Shown: positions 23,941-37,703 of the stretch, one piece after another
Layout: every line of letters starts with the position of its first letter
Position numbering within the stretch: the first letter of the stretch is position 1
Assembly: GCA_947683425.1 (NCBI GenBank)
Contig: CANTUQ010000003.1
Coordinates: 1,984,001 to 2,048,000, forward strand
DNA from: Excoecaria cochinchinensis
Lineage: Eukaryota; Streptophyta; Magnoliopsida; Malpighiales; Euphorbiaceae
Length of the DNA: 64,000 bases
Direction: 5' to 3'
Notes under the pieces: generated by a model
Seen by the model: the letters and a program-made list of their open reading frames with translations, nothing else
Database searches by the model: none
What the model was told of the DNA's origin: nothing
Position numbers and translations under genes: made by a program

Positions 23941-24689
23941 CTCTCTGCGTAGTTAGAAACATAAACTTGCGAGAAAAAGTGGAAAAGACAAAAAAGAAAA
24001 AAGTAGAGCTCAAGATAGTACCCCTTGATGAGTTTCTATGGTTATCTTTTTAACATAATTGTTATTCTGAGGTTGATGAGCTAAAGTTTTACCAAGAACA
24101 AATTCAAGAATACCATGACAGTATGCAATTTGGCTGAGAATGGTCCTCTCGCCCATCGAGTGAATGTGCGGCCATTTTTCTCTAGCAACTTGATCCTTCT
24201 TTGGTAACCATCTACCTAATTAGCCTAATGTTACAACTGAAGTAAGACCTATTGATTCTTGGTTCGGTCATATCTAATTAGTGGAGATGACCTTTTAATA
24301 CGGTTTGGTACGTAGGAAGAGGCATATGGTATTTTTTGAGCTTCAAGCGGGAAGCCACGAGTGCATTCATGCATTCGAGTTGAGTCTTTTTCCCAACGTT
24401 GTATCTAGAATTTGCTTTCAAATGGTGAAAAATTATATTTTGTCCTTTTGTACACACACACAGAGATTGCATGTTATGCCTTGTATTTGCGTATTGGTTT
24501 AGTAAACCTTGATATTTACATGTTTATCTTCTTGCCCTTTATTGGGAATGACTCCTGAATTCTTTTTGCTGAGATTGAATCAGTTGAGAATGTGGTTCAT
24601 TTAGTGCATTCAAGGGTAGATAGAAACTCAAGTTTCGGGTACCTAATAGGTTGCAATCATTTTACAATCTTGGGGTATTTCTTATCACT

Positions 24690-25640
24690 AGTCATGAGAG
24701 TGATACTTTGCATACATATGCTTTCTGCAAATCTTTTTACACATAATTGTAGCAAACATTCTTGTAAATAGTTTTACATATATAACTTTTGATGTATGTC
24801 TTTGGGCATAAAAACTTTAGCGAACATCTTTCACCATATAACTGTCTGTAGATACTTTTGCATACATGGCTCTCTAAACTTCATTTTTTATAATCACTTA
24901 TTTTCACTCATTTGTGGGCACATCCTTTGCATGTATCTCACATGCACCGTCTTCGCATGCATTTTGCACCCCTTTATGTATGATTTTTTGCACATGTGTT
25001 TCATGTGCATAGTTATCCATGTACACATCACACCGATATGATTCTTTGTGTGTTTTCATACACGTAATTTTGCACACATAACACACGCCCAATTTTTAGA
25101 TAGCCTTCATGTATGTAATGACTTTCCACCTATTTCTGAATATGATTCTTTGCGTCTATAACGGTGCGCAATTCTTCACCCTTGTTACATATATGATCGT
25201 TTGCACATAATTCACATACATAATCCCCTTGCATATATTTCTTATGCCTGATCTTTTGCATATATTTCTCATGCATGATCATCTGTAGACATTTTACAGA
25301 ATACGACTCTTTGCACACATTCCATAATCCTTTACATGTATACAAGCCATCCCGTGCACATGACTATGGCATACAGGTTATATACATAATTCTTTGCATG
25401 CATTTCATGTTCGTAGTCCATTGCATACACGTCACATGCATAGTACGCACTTCACATACCCAATTCCTCACAGTTGTCTCGTGTCGCATTCTAGGCACCG
25501 GACATGTATAATCTTTTACATATGTCTAATACTTCATATGTATAATTCTATGCTTAAATTTCGCACGTGCATAACATTGCATATCATCCCATACATGCAT
25601 AACTTTTCACATTCATTTCATGCATATATGGTGCCCTACG
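24690..25640. repeat. Second ATGCATG-rich degenerate array
   Basis: Loose repeats around ATTCTTTGCATGCATTTCAT, with a spacing of about 30 bp between ATTCTTTGCA-like words in places. Copy 2 lies at about 32750-33690. No coding content. Confidence 0.65.
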
Positions 25641-25641
25641 C

Positions 25642-26330
25642 CTACTTACTTGTGTTTATCAATCGTTTAGCCGTGATTTTTCACATCTATAAATTTGCAT
25701 TTATCAATCACGTTCTTCAAAGTCTAGCGGTTTCACACACCTACTAGTTGGTGTTTATCAATCATTCAGCCGTGATTTCACACAACTACAAATTGGTGTT
25801 TATTAATCAAATTCTTCAAAGTCTGGCGATTTCACACACCTACTAGCTGGTGTTTATCAATCGTTCAGCTGTGATTTCGCATGCTTACAAATTTGCGTTT
25901 ATCAATCACATTCTTCAAAGTCTGATGGTTTCACACACCTACTAGCTGGTGTTTATCAATCGTTCAGCTGTAATTTCACATGCCTATAAATTGGTGTTTA
26001 TCAATTACGTTCTTCAAAGTCTGGCAGTTTTACACACCTAGTAGCTGGTGTTTACCAATCGTTCAGTCATGATTTCACACGCCTATAAATTGGTGTTTAT
26101 CAATCTCATTCTTCAAAGTCTCGTGGTTTCACACACCTACTTGCTAGTGTTTATCAATCGTTTAGTCGTGATTTCACATGCCTAAAAATTGGTTTTTATC
26201 AATTACATTATTCAAAAACTGACGGTTTTACACACCTCCTAACTGGTGTTTATCAATTGTTCGGCCGTGATTTCACATGGCTACAAGTTGGTGTTTATCA
26301 ATCACATCAATCTCAACCACGGTTTCACAC
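25642..26330 (+). repeat. 99-bp tandem array, about seven units
   Basis: CTACTAGCTGGTGTTTATC-type unit starts fall at 25741, 25840, 25939, 26038, 26137 and 26236, an exact 99-bp period. Each unit contains two half-copies sharing GGTGTTTATCAATC, followed by TTCAGCCGTGATTTCACA in one half and TTCTTCAAAGTCTGGCGG in the other, so the array grew from a roughly 50-bp ancestor. Confidence 0.92.
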
Positions 26331-26781
26331 GTCGATAAGCTAACATTTATTAATCATAAGACTTGATTATGGTTTAACAATAAACTGACGTTAACTAATC
26401 ATGATCATCACCTCCATGTGATTCTGCATGTTGACAAACTAGCGCTAGTCACATCGGATTTCATCAAATCTTCTTTCTAGGGGCATCGACCCCGTCCTTC
26501 AGGAGGCAACCGTCCTTCAATTCAGAGGCACCAAAGTCCTCTTATGAAGTAAAATATCTCATCAATGTGATGTAACATGCCGATAAGCTGGCATTAACCA
26601 ATCACGCCTCATCAACTGTGATTTAACGTGCCGACAAGCTGGAATTAATCAATTGCAATTCAAAAAAGTCCTTCCAACAGGCATTCGAATCAATTCAGCA
26701 GAGTCCCTTCACCTTAGGTTTGCATCTCTCTCATTTTTTCTGAACTTTGGCTCACCTAGACACTAATGTACTAGCTTCCCA

Positions 26782-26796
26782 AAAGTTTGGGGCAAC
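26782..26796 (+). promoter_or_regulatory. Polypurine-like tract before LTR 2
   Basis: AAAGTTTGGGGCAAC directly precedes TGTAGATACC. The equivalent before LTR 3 (34853-34868) is AAAGTTGGGGGCAAC. Confidence 0.6.
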
Positions 26797-27789
26797 TGTA
26801 GATACCAGGTCCTAAAGCAGTTTTGGTAATATTTACTAAAAAATGGGCAGAGAATGAAATAATTTTGGCTCATAATGGACTGAGGGGTTTTAGCTGGGTA
26901 TTTTCAGGCAAACTTGATAATTTCTTCGAAAAAAATAAAAAACATAAAAAATAAAAAATTGTAAAAATTAAATTAAGATTAGGTTAAATTAATTAACTAA
27001 TATTGTAGAATAGTAAAATTAAAAAGAAAATAAATAGAGTGTTTGATTAAGTGAAATAGGTGATAATAAGTAAAAAAAAAATTTAAAAAGGTAAAAAACT
27101 AAGGAGGAAATCAAGGGAGAAAGTATATGTGCAAAACCCTAGCCAAATTGGGGTGTAAAAAGAAAAAGAGAGAAGGTAAAAGGGGGGACGACAGATTAAA
27201 AGGAGCCAAGAAAAAGAAATAAAAAAGAAAAAAAGAAAATAGAAAGAAAGGGAAAGAGAGAGGGTAGACCTGGGCATGGAAAAGAGAACGGAAAATAAGA
27301 AATAATAGAGAAGGAGGAAAAGGCAATAAAGGCCAAACAAAGAAGAAAGAAAATAAAAAGAAAGAGAAAGGAAACAAAACCAAGAGGGTAAACGGGAAAA
27401 ATGTAAGAAACCAGAAAAAGGGAAAAAGAGAGGGATAAGGCGGAGGTGCTGCCGGCCACCCAAGGTGACGGACCACCGCACGCGCCACACCATATGACCG
27501 AGGAGACCCAGATGAACTGGACGGTGGCCACGGATCATCCCCCCATGCCGGCGAGAAGGAGATCGGAGGAGGTGGAGTCGCGAGCTTCTAGCGCAATTTT
27601 CTACCAAATGTCATCTCCTTTCGGCAGTGACTGGCGACGGAGGATCCCAAGCGGCCTGATCTACACTCCAACAGCGGCGATATTGCCAACGACGGAGTCC
27701 AACGAGGTTCCGGTGAGGAAATCCGGTTAGTCCCCTTTTTTATTATTTTACATTTTTATTATTTATATTATTATTATTATTATTGTGTA

Positions 27790-27842
<53 letters not shown>

Positions 27843-27942
27843 TACTAGTTGTTTTATTATTATTATTATTATTGTTATTATTATTTGTTACTATTATTAG
27901 TATTTGTTTATTATTATTATTATTAGTAGTAGTAGTATTTGT

Positions 27943-27973
<31 letters not shown>

Positions 27974-29102
27974 TGAGTGATGAATGTTATTTTTACTGTC
28001 ATTGTTTGTTATTATTATTACTATAATTATTATTTTTATTGTTAGTAAATATTATAAATATGACATTTGTATTTTATATTTATTAATTTGTTAATTCTGT
28101 CAGTTTATTCTATTTCTACCGTATTAGACTAATTATTTTTCTCAAGTTATTTCAGTCAATTATTTATTTATTTATTTATTTATTTATCATTTAGTTTAAT
28201 TTAGTGTATTATTGATCAATATCATTTTCTATCATGATCGCAACCGCGAGGAGCATGTGGCTCATATTTGCAGCTAGGCGGAGCACGGTCGAGGTGAATA
28301 GTTTAGGATTTATTATTCGATGCATGTATTAATTATTTTTTTATTTTCTTTTATTTCCTTGAGGTCTGTAATAATAAAGGCTTTTCTTCTGCACTTAAAA
28401 AGAACTACCACATAAAATGTTTCTACTAAAATTAGATATTTGTTAATGAAACTGGGCCAATGTCATGGTTTTCACCCCAAAAATGACACATGAAAAGAAA
28501 GGTCCATGTTTTCATCAAAATGGGATTACTTCTTCCTTTTTCCTAAAATTGGTTGGAGAACTCTTTACTTTTCTCATAAAATAAGCAGTTAGGAACTAAT
28601 GTTCTCATCTAAATGAATGTCCCGATTTATGTATGTATTTCATTATATCACTGTTATGGATTTCACATTTATTTTTTGGACAATTATAAATATATTTTAT
28701 TTATCACTTTATTTCATTTCTATGTGCTTGTAATGTGCTTTAATTTACTTGCATAAATAGCGTGAGAAGAGAGATAAAATAATTGACTTTAAAAACTCAG
28801 CCATATAACATAACTAAAGGTATAAATAAGAGTGAGGTCCCGAGCTCTCTCTAGTTTTGGCCTCATAAGGTTAGAATTTATTTCCTAATGTTTTATTGGG
28901 TGGCGACTCCGTGACACCTATCTTGTGATACCTAACAAACGCCCTCGTAAGTTGATTGCCAACAATGGAATGGGGGTGAATCCCTATCCATTGCGAAGCA
29001 ATCAGCTTTCACGAGTTTTAATGAACCTCCATTCGGTCTTGGGTCATAAAAGGGGACTCCCGAGACTGACACAGATGATGGGCGGGGTTCGCGCGTGTCA
29101 GA
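26797..29102 (+). repeat. LTR 2 (shared, middle) of the composite element
   Basis: 2306 bp, TGTAGATACCAGG to CGTGTCAGA. It serves as 3' LTR of interior 1 and 5' LTR of interior 2. A TATA-like TGTAAAAA is at 27154-27161, a GC-rich segment at about 27445-27730 and an ATT microsatellite at about 27755-27970. Confidence 0.88.
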
Positions 29103-32100
29103 GTGGCTACTCCACTGGGGACATCATGAGATTTTGCTCCGAAAGTACCTTTGGCTAACCTAATATAAATGGGTTTAGGGTTAAGAAATTTTATCTCTTA
29201 TCAAAAAATTGCATTGCATTTCAATAGAGCCTTAGATCTACGCTAGTTTAGACCTTCTCTCAACCTCGGTGCATTCTTGAATCATGACCCTTCATTCACT
29301 AAATGTAGGGAAGTGTTAAGGATAATCACCAGCCCAAGTATCTTATCTTATGGGATATCAAATGGAGACCTGATTAGTCGTTATGCTCGGGATGAGCTAG
29401 ACCCGTCGGCATGGACAATGCTTGGGTAGCCCTAAAGTATCATCACCTTTGACCAAAGCTCTTGTAATGAAAATAGATATTCCACTAGGGGGCATGCACC
29501 ATAATACATTACTTATGGAGTGGATTTTTGTGTATTAAACAAATTCAAATAAATTTAGACGTTTGCTCATTAAAGTTTTCATGTCCCGAGGGGCACGTTT
29601 CGGTTTATTTGGATTGTTTAAATACACGGAGGCCAAAAATTCATCTGCATGTGCTTTTTCTTAGTAATGAGAGGTTGTGCTATTGGCCTTCCATAGCACA
29701 CTGTACGTGTCCATTGGGTTTCCCGCTAAGCCTTGGGTTAAACCTGCCTAGGAAAGAGACCGCACGACCTCCTGTGTGGGAGAAATACGGTTGGAAGGAG
29801 TTTCTCTTGTATGTGTATATTCGTACTGCTCGTGCATTTTTTATGCAGGGAAGATTTAATTAATTTTGAAACAACAATAGTAAATAAAGTAAATGAATTT
29901 TTTCTTATGTATAATTCTTTCCATACAATAATAAATCATGTGGATCTTATATGTAAAACTTCTTGTATCATAATATGTGAATATAAATGTAACCTGAACT
30001 TGTCATGCATGTACATAGCCATGGGTGCCGTAACATATACATACTAACATTCATCATGACATCCATGATATCCGTCGTGCACCATAATCTTTACATCTAG
30101 CATGTATCATGGAAAGTACATATTTACATACCTCATAACATGCTTAAGACAAGCCTCTACCATAACATGTAAAAAAAAATGCATTCATTATGTGTCATAG
30201 GATGTACATATCGACATATGTCTTAGTATGCTAACATTATCTACATAAACATCATGTGCTAGAGCATATACATTACGCTGCATATCATAGGATGTACACA
30301 TTAGCATACATCATTAGGCTAGGCATTGTACACATCATGCATGGCAGAAACCTTGAACCTTTCACATTGTATGCCATATCACGCACATGCATTATCATGC
30401 ATGAGTTATACCATATACATATGAATCCTGCATCATGTTAGTCATTATATATAACATGCCACGCTTTGCATATGCATACCATGTAAATGCAGATACCTTG
30501 TATACACCATTCATTTCTTGTAGCCAGTTTCATACCATGACTTGCGTCGCACACATATTCCACTAACTGCATACACTCATTCTTATATTGTGTCCCATGT
30601 TATGTGCCTTATTTGTAAATATGTTGTACTTCTATGCATGTGATTTTTGCCATACCTTACAACTCATCAATACACATTATCGTGCCATATCTTATTCATC
30701 TTACATCACATATGTGTCCCTATCATGTCTAAGTCATGCCATGCGCACATGCACCATGCATCATGAACATTCATTCTCATATTGTGCCATATTTTGTACT
30801 TATGCCTTTATTATATGCTGCTTGCATGTACACTGCAAATTTATGAATTCACATCATTTGTCATGCAGTGTTTACACACCCATTCATAATTTTTTTTATG
30901 TGTTTCACGCACACATGTTTTTGCACATATTTCATGTACACATGTCTATACAATATGTTTTCACACATGTTTCACATACATAATTCCTTGCGCGCCTTAC
31001 TAATAAACATGACACTTTTGCATGCATCTTTCCTTGTAAATGATTCTTAGCACATAGTTTGCACATATTTTACAAACAATTCTTTGTATGCCTACAGAAT
31101 TCTTGTGTAAATAAATTCTGATAGCACAAATTTTTTTTGTGTCAAGTCGTACCAAAAATGTTGACATAATTGCACCTTATTAAAGTACCTTTGATTCAAT
31201 GTTTGACTCCGCCTAACTAGTTCTCAACTATGAGTGCCTTTGATCTTAGCTCTAGAAATTTGCGTTTCATTCCATTTTGAATTAAGCAAAGGGTAAAAAT
31301 GTTTGGTCTCTGATTACTGGATCACATTAAAACTTTGACTATACCATGTAATTTCTAAGTTCAGAGCACTTTTGGCCCATTTTTAAATCAAGTTGAAAAA
31401 ATAGTTGCAATTAGGGGATTGAATGAAAACTTACTAAGAGCACTAGAACCTTTTTGATTACCCGTCAAAGTGATCCCTGGATAAGGTTGAACCTAGAAAT
31501 TAATTTAGCCAACCATTTCTTTGTATAGCTCTTTAAATGAATGTTTTCTACCCTTATTTTTCAATCGCTTGCTTGTCCGTTAAGCCTTTATTTTTGTATG
31601 CTAAATGCGTACTAATTTTATTGTTATAAATGTTAAAACTACCCTTCACCTAAAATGATTTTTGCCTCCCCGTAGAAGAATGGCCGCTTTAGTAAGGATG
31701 GATGCACATTATGACATTTTTTTGAACTATAAAAAATCACCCTGATAAGGATGGGTTTACACTTTGAGAAAAGAGTTTCAATCATTAAAGATTCTTTGGG
31801 CTATCAAAAGTGGCCCTGATTACACATTGGGAAAAGAGTTTCAATCATTGAGACTTATTAGGGCTATCAAAAATTGCCTCAATAAGGATGGATTTACACT
31901 TCGGGAAAAGAGTTTCAATCATTGACAATTCTTTGGTCTATCAAAAATTGCCCTTATAAGGATGAGTTTACACTTTGGGAAGAGGGTTTAATCATTGACA
32001 AACTCTCTATATAATTAGAGACATAAGCTTGCGAAAAAAAGGGGAAAAGACAAAAAAGAAAAAAGTAGACCTCAAGATAGTACCCCTTGATGAGTTTCAA

Positions 32101-34868
32101 TGGTTATCTTTTTAACGCAATTATTATTTTGAGGTTGATGAGCTAATGTATTACCAAGTACAAATTCAAGAATACCTTGATAGTATGCAATTAGGATGAG
32201 AATGGTCCTCTCCTCCATCGAGTGAATATGCGGCCATTTTTTTCTAGCAACTTGATCATTCTTTAATAACCATCTACCTAAGCCTAACATTACAATTGAA
32301 GTTAGACCTGTTGATTCTTGGTTTGGTCTTATCTAATTAGCAGAGATGACCTTCTAATAAGTTTTGGTACATAGGAAGAGGAATATGGTGTTTCTTGAGC
32401 TTCAAACAGGAAACCACGAGTCCATTCATGCATTCGAGTTGAGTCTTGTTCCCAACGTTGCATCTAGAATTTACTTTCAAATGGTAAAAAATTATGTTTT
32501 GGCCTTTTGCACACACACACAGAGATTGTATGGTATGCCTTTTATTGCGTATTGGTTTAGTAAACCTTGATATTTATATGTTTATCTTCTTGCCCTCCAT
32601 TGGGAATGACTCCTGAATTCTTTTTGCTGAGATTGAATCAGTTGAGAATGTGGTTCATTCAGGGGTAGATAGAAACTCGAGTTTGGGGTACCTAATAGGT
32701 TGCAATCATTTTATAATCTTGGGGTATTTTTTATCACTAGTCACGAGAGTGATACTTTGCATATACACCCAGCAGTACATTTGCTTTCTGCAAATGTTTT
32801 TACACATAATTGTAGCAAACATTCTTGTAAATAGTTTTACATGTATAACTTTTGATGTATGTCTTTTGGCAATAAATCTTTAGCCAGCATCTTTCACCAT
32901 ATAAGTTTCCATAAATACTTTTGCGTACATGGCTCTCTAAACTTCATTTTTTATAATCACTTATTTTCACTCATTTTGTGGACACATCCTTTGCATGTAT
33001 CACACATGCACCGTCTTTGCATGCATTATGCACCCCTTTATGTTTGATTTTTTCTGCATGTGTTTCATGTACATAGTTATCCATGTACACATCACATAGA
33101 TATGATTCTTTGTGTGTTTTCATACACATAATTTTGCACACATCACACACACTCAATTCTTTACATAGCCTTCATGTATGTAATGACTTTCCACCTATTT
33201 CTTCATATGATTCTTTGCATCTATGACGGTGCGCAATTCTTCACCCTTGTCATATGCATGATCGTTTGCATATATTTTTCATACATAATCACCTTGCATA
33301 TATTTATTATGCCTGATCTTTTAAATATATTTCTCACGCATGATCATTTTCAAACATTTTACAGAATACGACTCTTTGCAGACATTCTATAATCCTTTAC
33401 ATGTATAAAAGCCATCCTGTGCGTGTGACTGTGGCATACAGGTCATATACATGATTCCTTGCATGCATTTCATGTTCATTGTCCATTGCATGCACGTCAC
33501 ATGCATAGTACGCACTTCACATAACCAATTCCTTACAGTTGTCTCATATCGCATTCTAGGCACCCCACATGTATAATCTTTTGCATATGTTTAATACTTC
33601 ATAAGTATAATTCTGTGCCTAAATTTTACACGTGCATAACTTTGCATATCGTCCCGTACATGCATAACTTTTCACATGCATTTCATGCATACATGGTGCC
33701 CTACGCCTACTAGTTGGTGTTTATCAATCGTTCAGCCGTGATTTTACACGCCTACAAATTGGCGTTTGTCAATCACGTCCTTCAAAGTCTGGCGGTTTCA
33801 CACACATACTAGTTGGTGTTTATCAATTGTTTAGCCGTGATTTCACACGCGTACAAATTGGTGTTTATTAACCACATTCTTTAAAGTCTCGCAGTTTCAC
33901 ACACCTGCTAGTCGGTGTTTATCAATCGTTCAGTTGTGATTTCACACACATATAAATTGGCATTTATCAATCACATTCTTAAAAGTCTGGCAGTTTCACA
34001 CACCTACGAGCAGGTGTTTATCAATCGTTCAGCCGTAATTTTACATGCCTATAAATTAGTGTTTATCAATCACGTTCTTCAAAGTCTGGCAGTTTTACAC
34101 ACCTACTAGCTGGTGTTTATCAATCGTTCAGCCATGATTTCACACGCTAATAAATTGGTGTTTATCAATCACATTCTTCAAAGTCTGGTGGTTTCACACA
34201 CCTGCTAGCTAGTGTTTATCAATTGATTAGTTATGATTTCACACGCCTACTAATTGGTATTTATCAATTACATTCTTCAAACTCTGACGGTTTCACAAAC
34301 CTACTAGCTGGTGTTTATCAATCGTTTAGCCATGATTTCACATTCCTACAAATTGGTGTTTATCAATCACATCAATCTCAATCGTGGTTTCACACGTTGA
34401 CAATCTGACCTTTATCAATCATGCGACTCGATTGTGGTTTAACACACCAACAAACTAACGCTAACTAATCATGTTTATCATCTCCATGTGATTCTGCATG
34501 CTGACAAACTGCCGTTAGTTACATCAGATTTCATAAAATCTTCTTTCTAGGGGCATCGACCACCCCGTCCTTTAGGGGGCAACTATCCTTCGATCCAAAG
34601 GCACCAAAGTCCTCTTATAAGGTAAATTATCTCATCAATGTGATTTAACATTCCGACAAGCTAGCATTAACCAATCACACCTCATCAATCGTGATTTAAT
34701 ATGCCGGCAAGCTGGCATTAATCATTTGCGATTCAAGAAAGTCCTTCCAACAGGCATTCATATCAATTCAGCAAAGTCCCTTCATAGCAGGTACGCATCT
34801 CTCTCCTTTTTTTTAACTTTGCCTCACCTAGACACTAATGTACTAGCTTCCACAAAGTTGGGGGCAAC
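29103..34868 (+). other. Interior 2 of the composite element, non-coding
   Basis: Colinear with interior 1, including the GTGGCTACTCCACTGGGGAC start (29103), ATGCATG-rich tracts (29990-31115 and 32750-33690), the 65-bp array (31740-31995) and the 99-bp array (33706-34400). Differences are substitutions and small indels, for instance one fewer 65-bp unit. Confidence 0.85.
33706..34400 (+). repeat. 99-bp tandem array, second copy
   Basis: Unit starts near 33706, 33806, 33904, 34003 and 34101 continue the same period as at 25642-26330, with the same half-unit structure. Confidence 0.9.
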
Positions 34869-35831
34869 TGTAGATACCGGGTCCTAAGGCAGCTTTGGTA
34901 ATATTTATTAAAAAATGGGCAGAGAATGAAAGCATTTTGGCTCTTTGTGGACTGAGGGGTTTTAGCTGGGTCTTTCAAGCAAGCTTGATAATTTCTCCAA
35001 AAAAAATAAAAAATTGTAAAAATTGTAAAAATTGTAAAAATTAAATTAAGATTAGGTTAAATTAATTAACTAATATTGTAGGATAGTAAAATTAAAAAGA
35101 AAATAAATAGAGTGTTTAATTAAGTCAAATAGGTGATAATAAGTCAAAATAAATTAAAAAGGCAAAAAACTAAGGAGGAAATCAAGGGAGAAAATACATG
35201 TGCAAAACCCTAGCCAAATTGGAGTATAAAAAGAAAAGGAGAGAAGGTAAAAGGTGGGACAGCGGATCAAAGGGAGCCAAGCCAAAGAAATTAGAAAGAA
35301 AAAAAGAAAATAGAAAAAAGGGAAATAGAGAGGGAAGACCTGGGCATGGAAAAGAGAAGGGAAAATAAGAAAGATTAAGGAAGGAGGAAAAGGCAATAAA
35401 GGACAAACAAAGAAGAAAGAAAATAAAAAGAAAGAGAAAGGAAACAAAACCAAGAAGGTAAACAAGAAAACACAGTACACCAAAAAAATGGAAAAAGAGA
35501 GGGAGAAGGCGGAGGCACCATTGGCCACCCACGACAATGGACCGCCGCACATGCCATGCCAAGCGACTGAGGAGACCCAGACGAACCGGACGGTGGCCGC
35601 CGATCATCCCCACTCGCCGGGGAGAAGGAGATCGGAGAAGGTGGAGTACAAGCTTCTAGCGTAATTTTCGACCAAACGCCGCCTCTTTCCGGCACGTGAC
35701 TGGCAGCGAAGGATCCCAGGTGGCCTGAACTTCACTCTGACAGCGGCGGTGTCGCCAACGACGGAGTCTGGCAAGGAAATCTAGTTAGTCCCCTTTTTTA
35801 TTATTTTTTATTATTTTATATTTTTATTATT

Positions 35832-35897
<66 letters not shown>

Positions 35898-35903
35898 TGT
35901 GTA

Positions 35904-35939
<36 letters not shown>

Positions 35940-36003
35940 GTATGTTAATACTATATTATTATTATTATTATTTTTATTGTTATTATTGTTATTGTTGTTG
36001 TTG

Positions 36004-36046
<43 letters not shown>

Positions 36047-36067
36047 GTAATTGTTATTATTATTTTA

Positions 36068-36122
<55 letters not shown>

Positions 36123-37254
36123 GTGTGATGAATGTTATTTTTACCATTATTGTTTATTATTATTATTATTACAATAATTATTATTTTTATTGTTAGTGAT
36201 TATTATAATTATAACATTTGTATTTTATATTAATTAATTTGTTAATTCTGTCAGTTTATTCTATTTCTACTGTATTAGATTAATTATTTTTCTCAAGTTA
36301 TTTCATTCAATTATTTATTTATTTATTTAATTATTTATCATTTAGTTTAATTTAGTCTATTATTGATCAATATCATTTTTTGTCATGACCGCAACCGTGA
36401 GGAGCATATGGCTCGTCTATGGAGCTAGCCAGAGCATTATCGAGGTGAATAGTTTAGGATTTATTATTTGAGGCATGAATTAATTATTGTTTTATTTTCT
36501 TTTATTTTTTTGAGATCTGTAATAATAAAGGCTTTTCTACCGCGCTTAAAAATAACTACCACACAAAATATTTCTACTAAAATTGGATATTTGTTAATGA
36601 AGCTAGGCCAATGTCGTGGTTTTTATCCCAAAAATGACACATTAAAAGAAAGGTCCATGTTTTCATCAAAACGGTATTACTTCTTCCTTTTTACTAAAAT
36701 TGGTTGGAGAACTTTATAATTTTTTCATAAAATAAGCAGTTGGAAACCAATGTTCTCATCTAAATGAATGTCCCGATTTATGTATATATTTCATTTTATC
36801 ACTGTTATGGGTTTCGTATTTATTTTTTGCATAATTGTAATTATATTTTATTTATCACTTTATTGCTTTTCTATGTGGCTATAATGCGCTTTAACTTACT
36901 TGTATAAATCGTGTGAGAAGAGAGATAAAATAATGGACTTTAAAAACTCAGCCATATAACATTAACCAAAGGTATAAATAAGAATGAGGTCCTGAACTCT
37001 CTCTGGTTTTGGCCTCATAAGGTTAGAATTTATTTTCCAATGTTTTATTGGGTGGCAATTCTATGATACCTACCTTGTGATATCCAATAGACGCCCTTGT
37101 AAGTTGATTGCCAACAATGGAATGGGGGTAAATCCCTATCCATTGCGAAGCGATCAGCTTTCATGAGTTTTAATGAACCTCCATCCAGTCTCGGGTCCTA
37201 AAAGTGGACTACCGAGAGTGACACGGATGCCGAGTGGGGTTTGCGCTCGTCACA
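34869..37254 (+). repeat. LTR 3 of the composite element
   Basis: 2386 bp, TGTAGATACCGGG to GCTCGTCACA, the best preserved TG...CA termini of the three. TATAAAAA lies at 35225-35232. The ATT region (about 35815-36122) is the longest and includes an AAT run facing the ATT run. The right target-site duplication CTATT follows at 37255-37259. Confidence 0.88.
35815..36122. repeat. (AAT)n/(ATT)n inverted microsatellite of LTR 3
   Basis: AATAATAAT... followed by ATTATTATT... makes a large AT hairpin, then further ATT/TGT triplets. Tyr- or Leu-rich open frames here are triplet artefacts. Confidence 0.88.
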
Positions 37255-37657
37255 CTATTTATCCACCACTTGATTTACGCAGGCTAATATTTATATTTAT
37301 ATCATTCTTATAATTTTCAAATCAGTATTACATTTCTTATATACATTACAATTATTTACGCACACTCATTAACTTTCATATAATAATATTATCTGAATGC
37401 CATTATCCTTTCAATCTCATTTAAATCAGTTTGCTCAAATTGCAATACGTAGTGTATTCAGTCACCAAAAATTTATCATTTAAGAACCAATCATAATAAA
37501 CCACTCAATTTCCATTATATCTAAAAAAATTGATTATATAAATTCATAATAGAATCCCATTAATATTTTTTGTTTATGGAAATATTTCCATATTAAATTT
37601 GTAATTAAAATCACGTGGCAAACTCATACAATAATTATGTATAATATAAAAATTGTA

Positions 37658-37703
<46 letters not shown>

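Larger units (their letters stand above)
20963..26796 (+). other. Interior 1 of the composite element, non-coding
   Basis: 5.8 kb without a retrotransposon domain. Contents in order: primer-binding-site-like start, about 900 bp of unique sequence, a long ATGCATGCACAT-rich tract (about 21850-22990), a conserved block near 23400-23480, a 65-bp tandem array (23620-23940), a second ATGCATG-rich tract (about 24690-25640), a 99-bp tandem array (25642-26330), and a polypurine-like tract before the next LTR. Interior 2 has the same order. Confidence 0.85.
18696..37254 (+). mobile_element. Composite non-coding LTR retrotransposon: LTR-interior-LTR-interior-LTR
   Basis: Three LTRs (18696-20962, 26797-29102, 34869-37254) alternate with two interiors (20963-26796, 29103-34868). 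Unit starts are spaced about 8.1 kb apart. The outer ends are flanked by CTATC (left) and CTATT (right), and the LTR split by it resumes exactly at the right end, so the whole 18.6 kb behaves as one insertion that later grew by unequal LTR recombination. Each LTR starts TGTAGAYACCRGGTCCT. The first two are followed by GTGGCTACTCCACTGGGG, close to the primer-binding site of Tat/Ogre-type elements, and the second and third are preceded by a polypurine-like AGTTTGGGGGCAAC. No gag, pol or other protein motif is found in either interior, so it fits a LARD-type (large non-autonomous) derivative that must borrow enzymes from a relative. Confidence 0.88.

Noticed and set aside
25642..26330. CRISPR-like regular spacing
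   Set aside because: The units are contiguous tandem repeats with no unique spacers, in a plant genome, inside a retrotransposon interior.
35897..36196. Poly-Tyr/poly-Leu ORFs
   Set aside because: Pure product of ATT triplet repeats.
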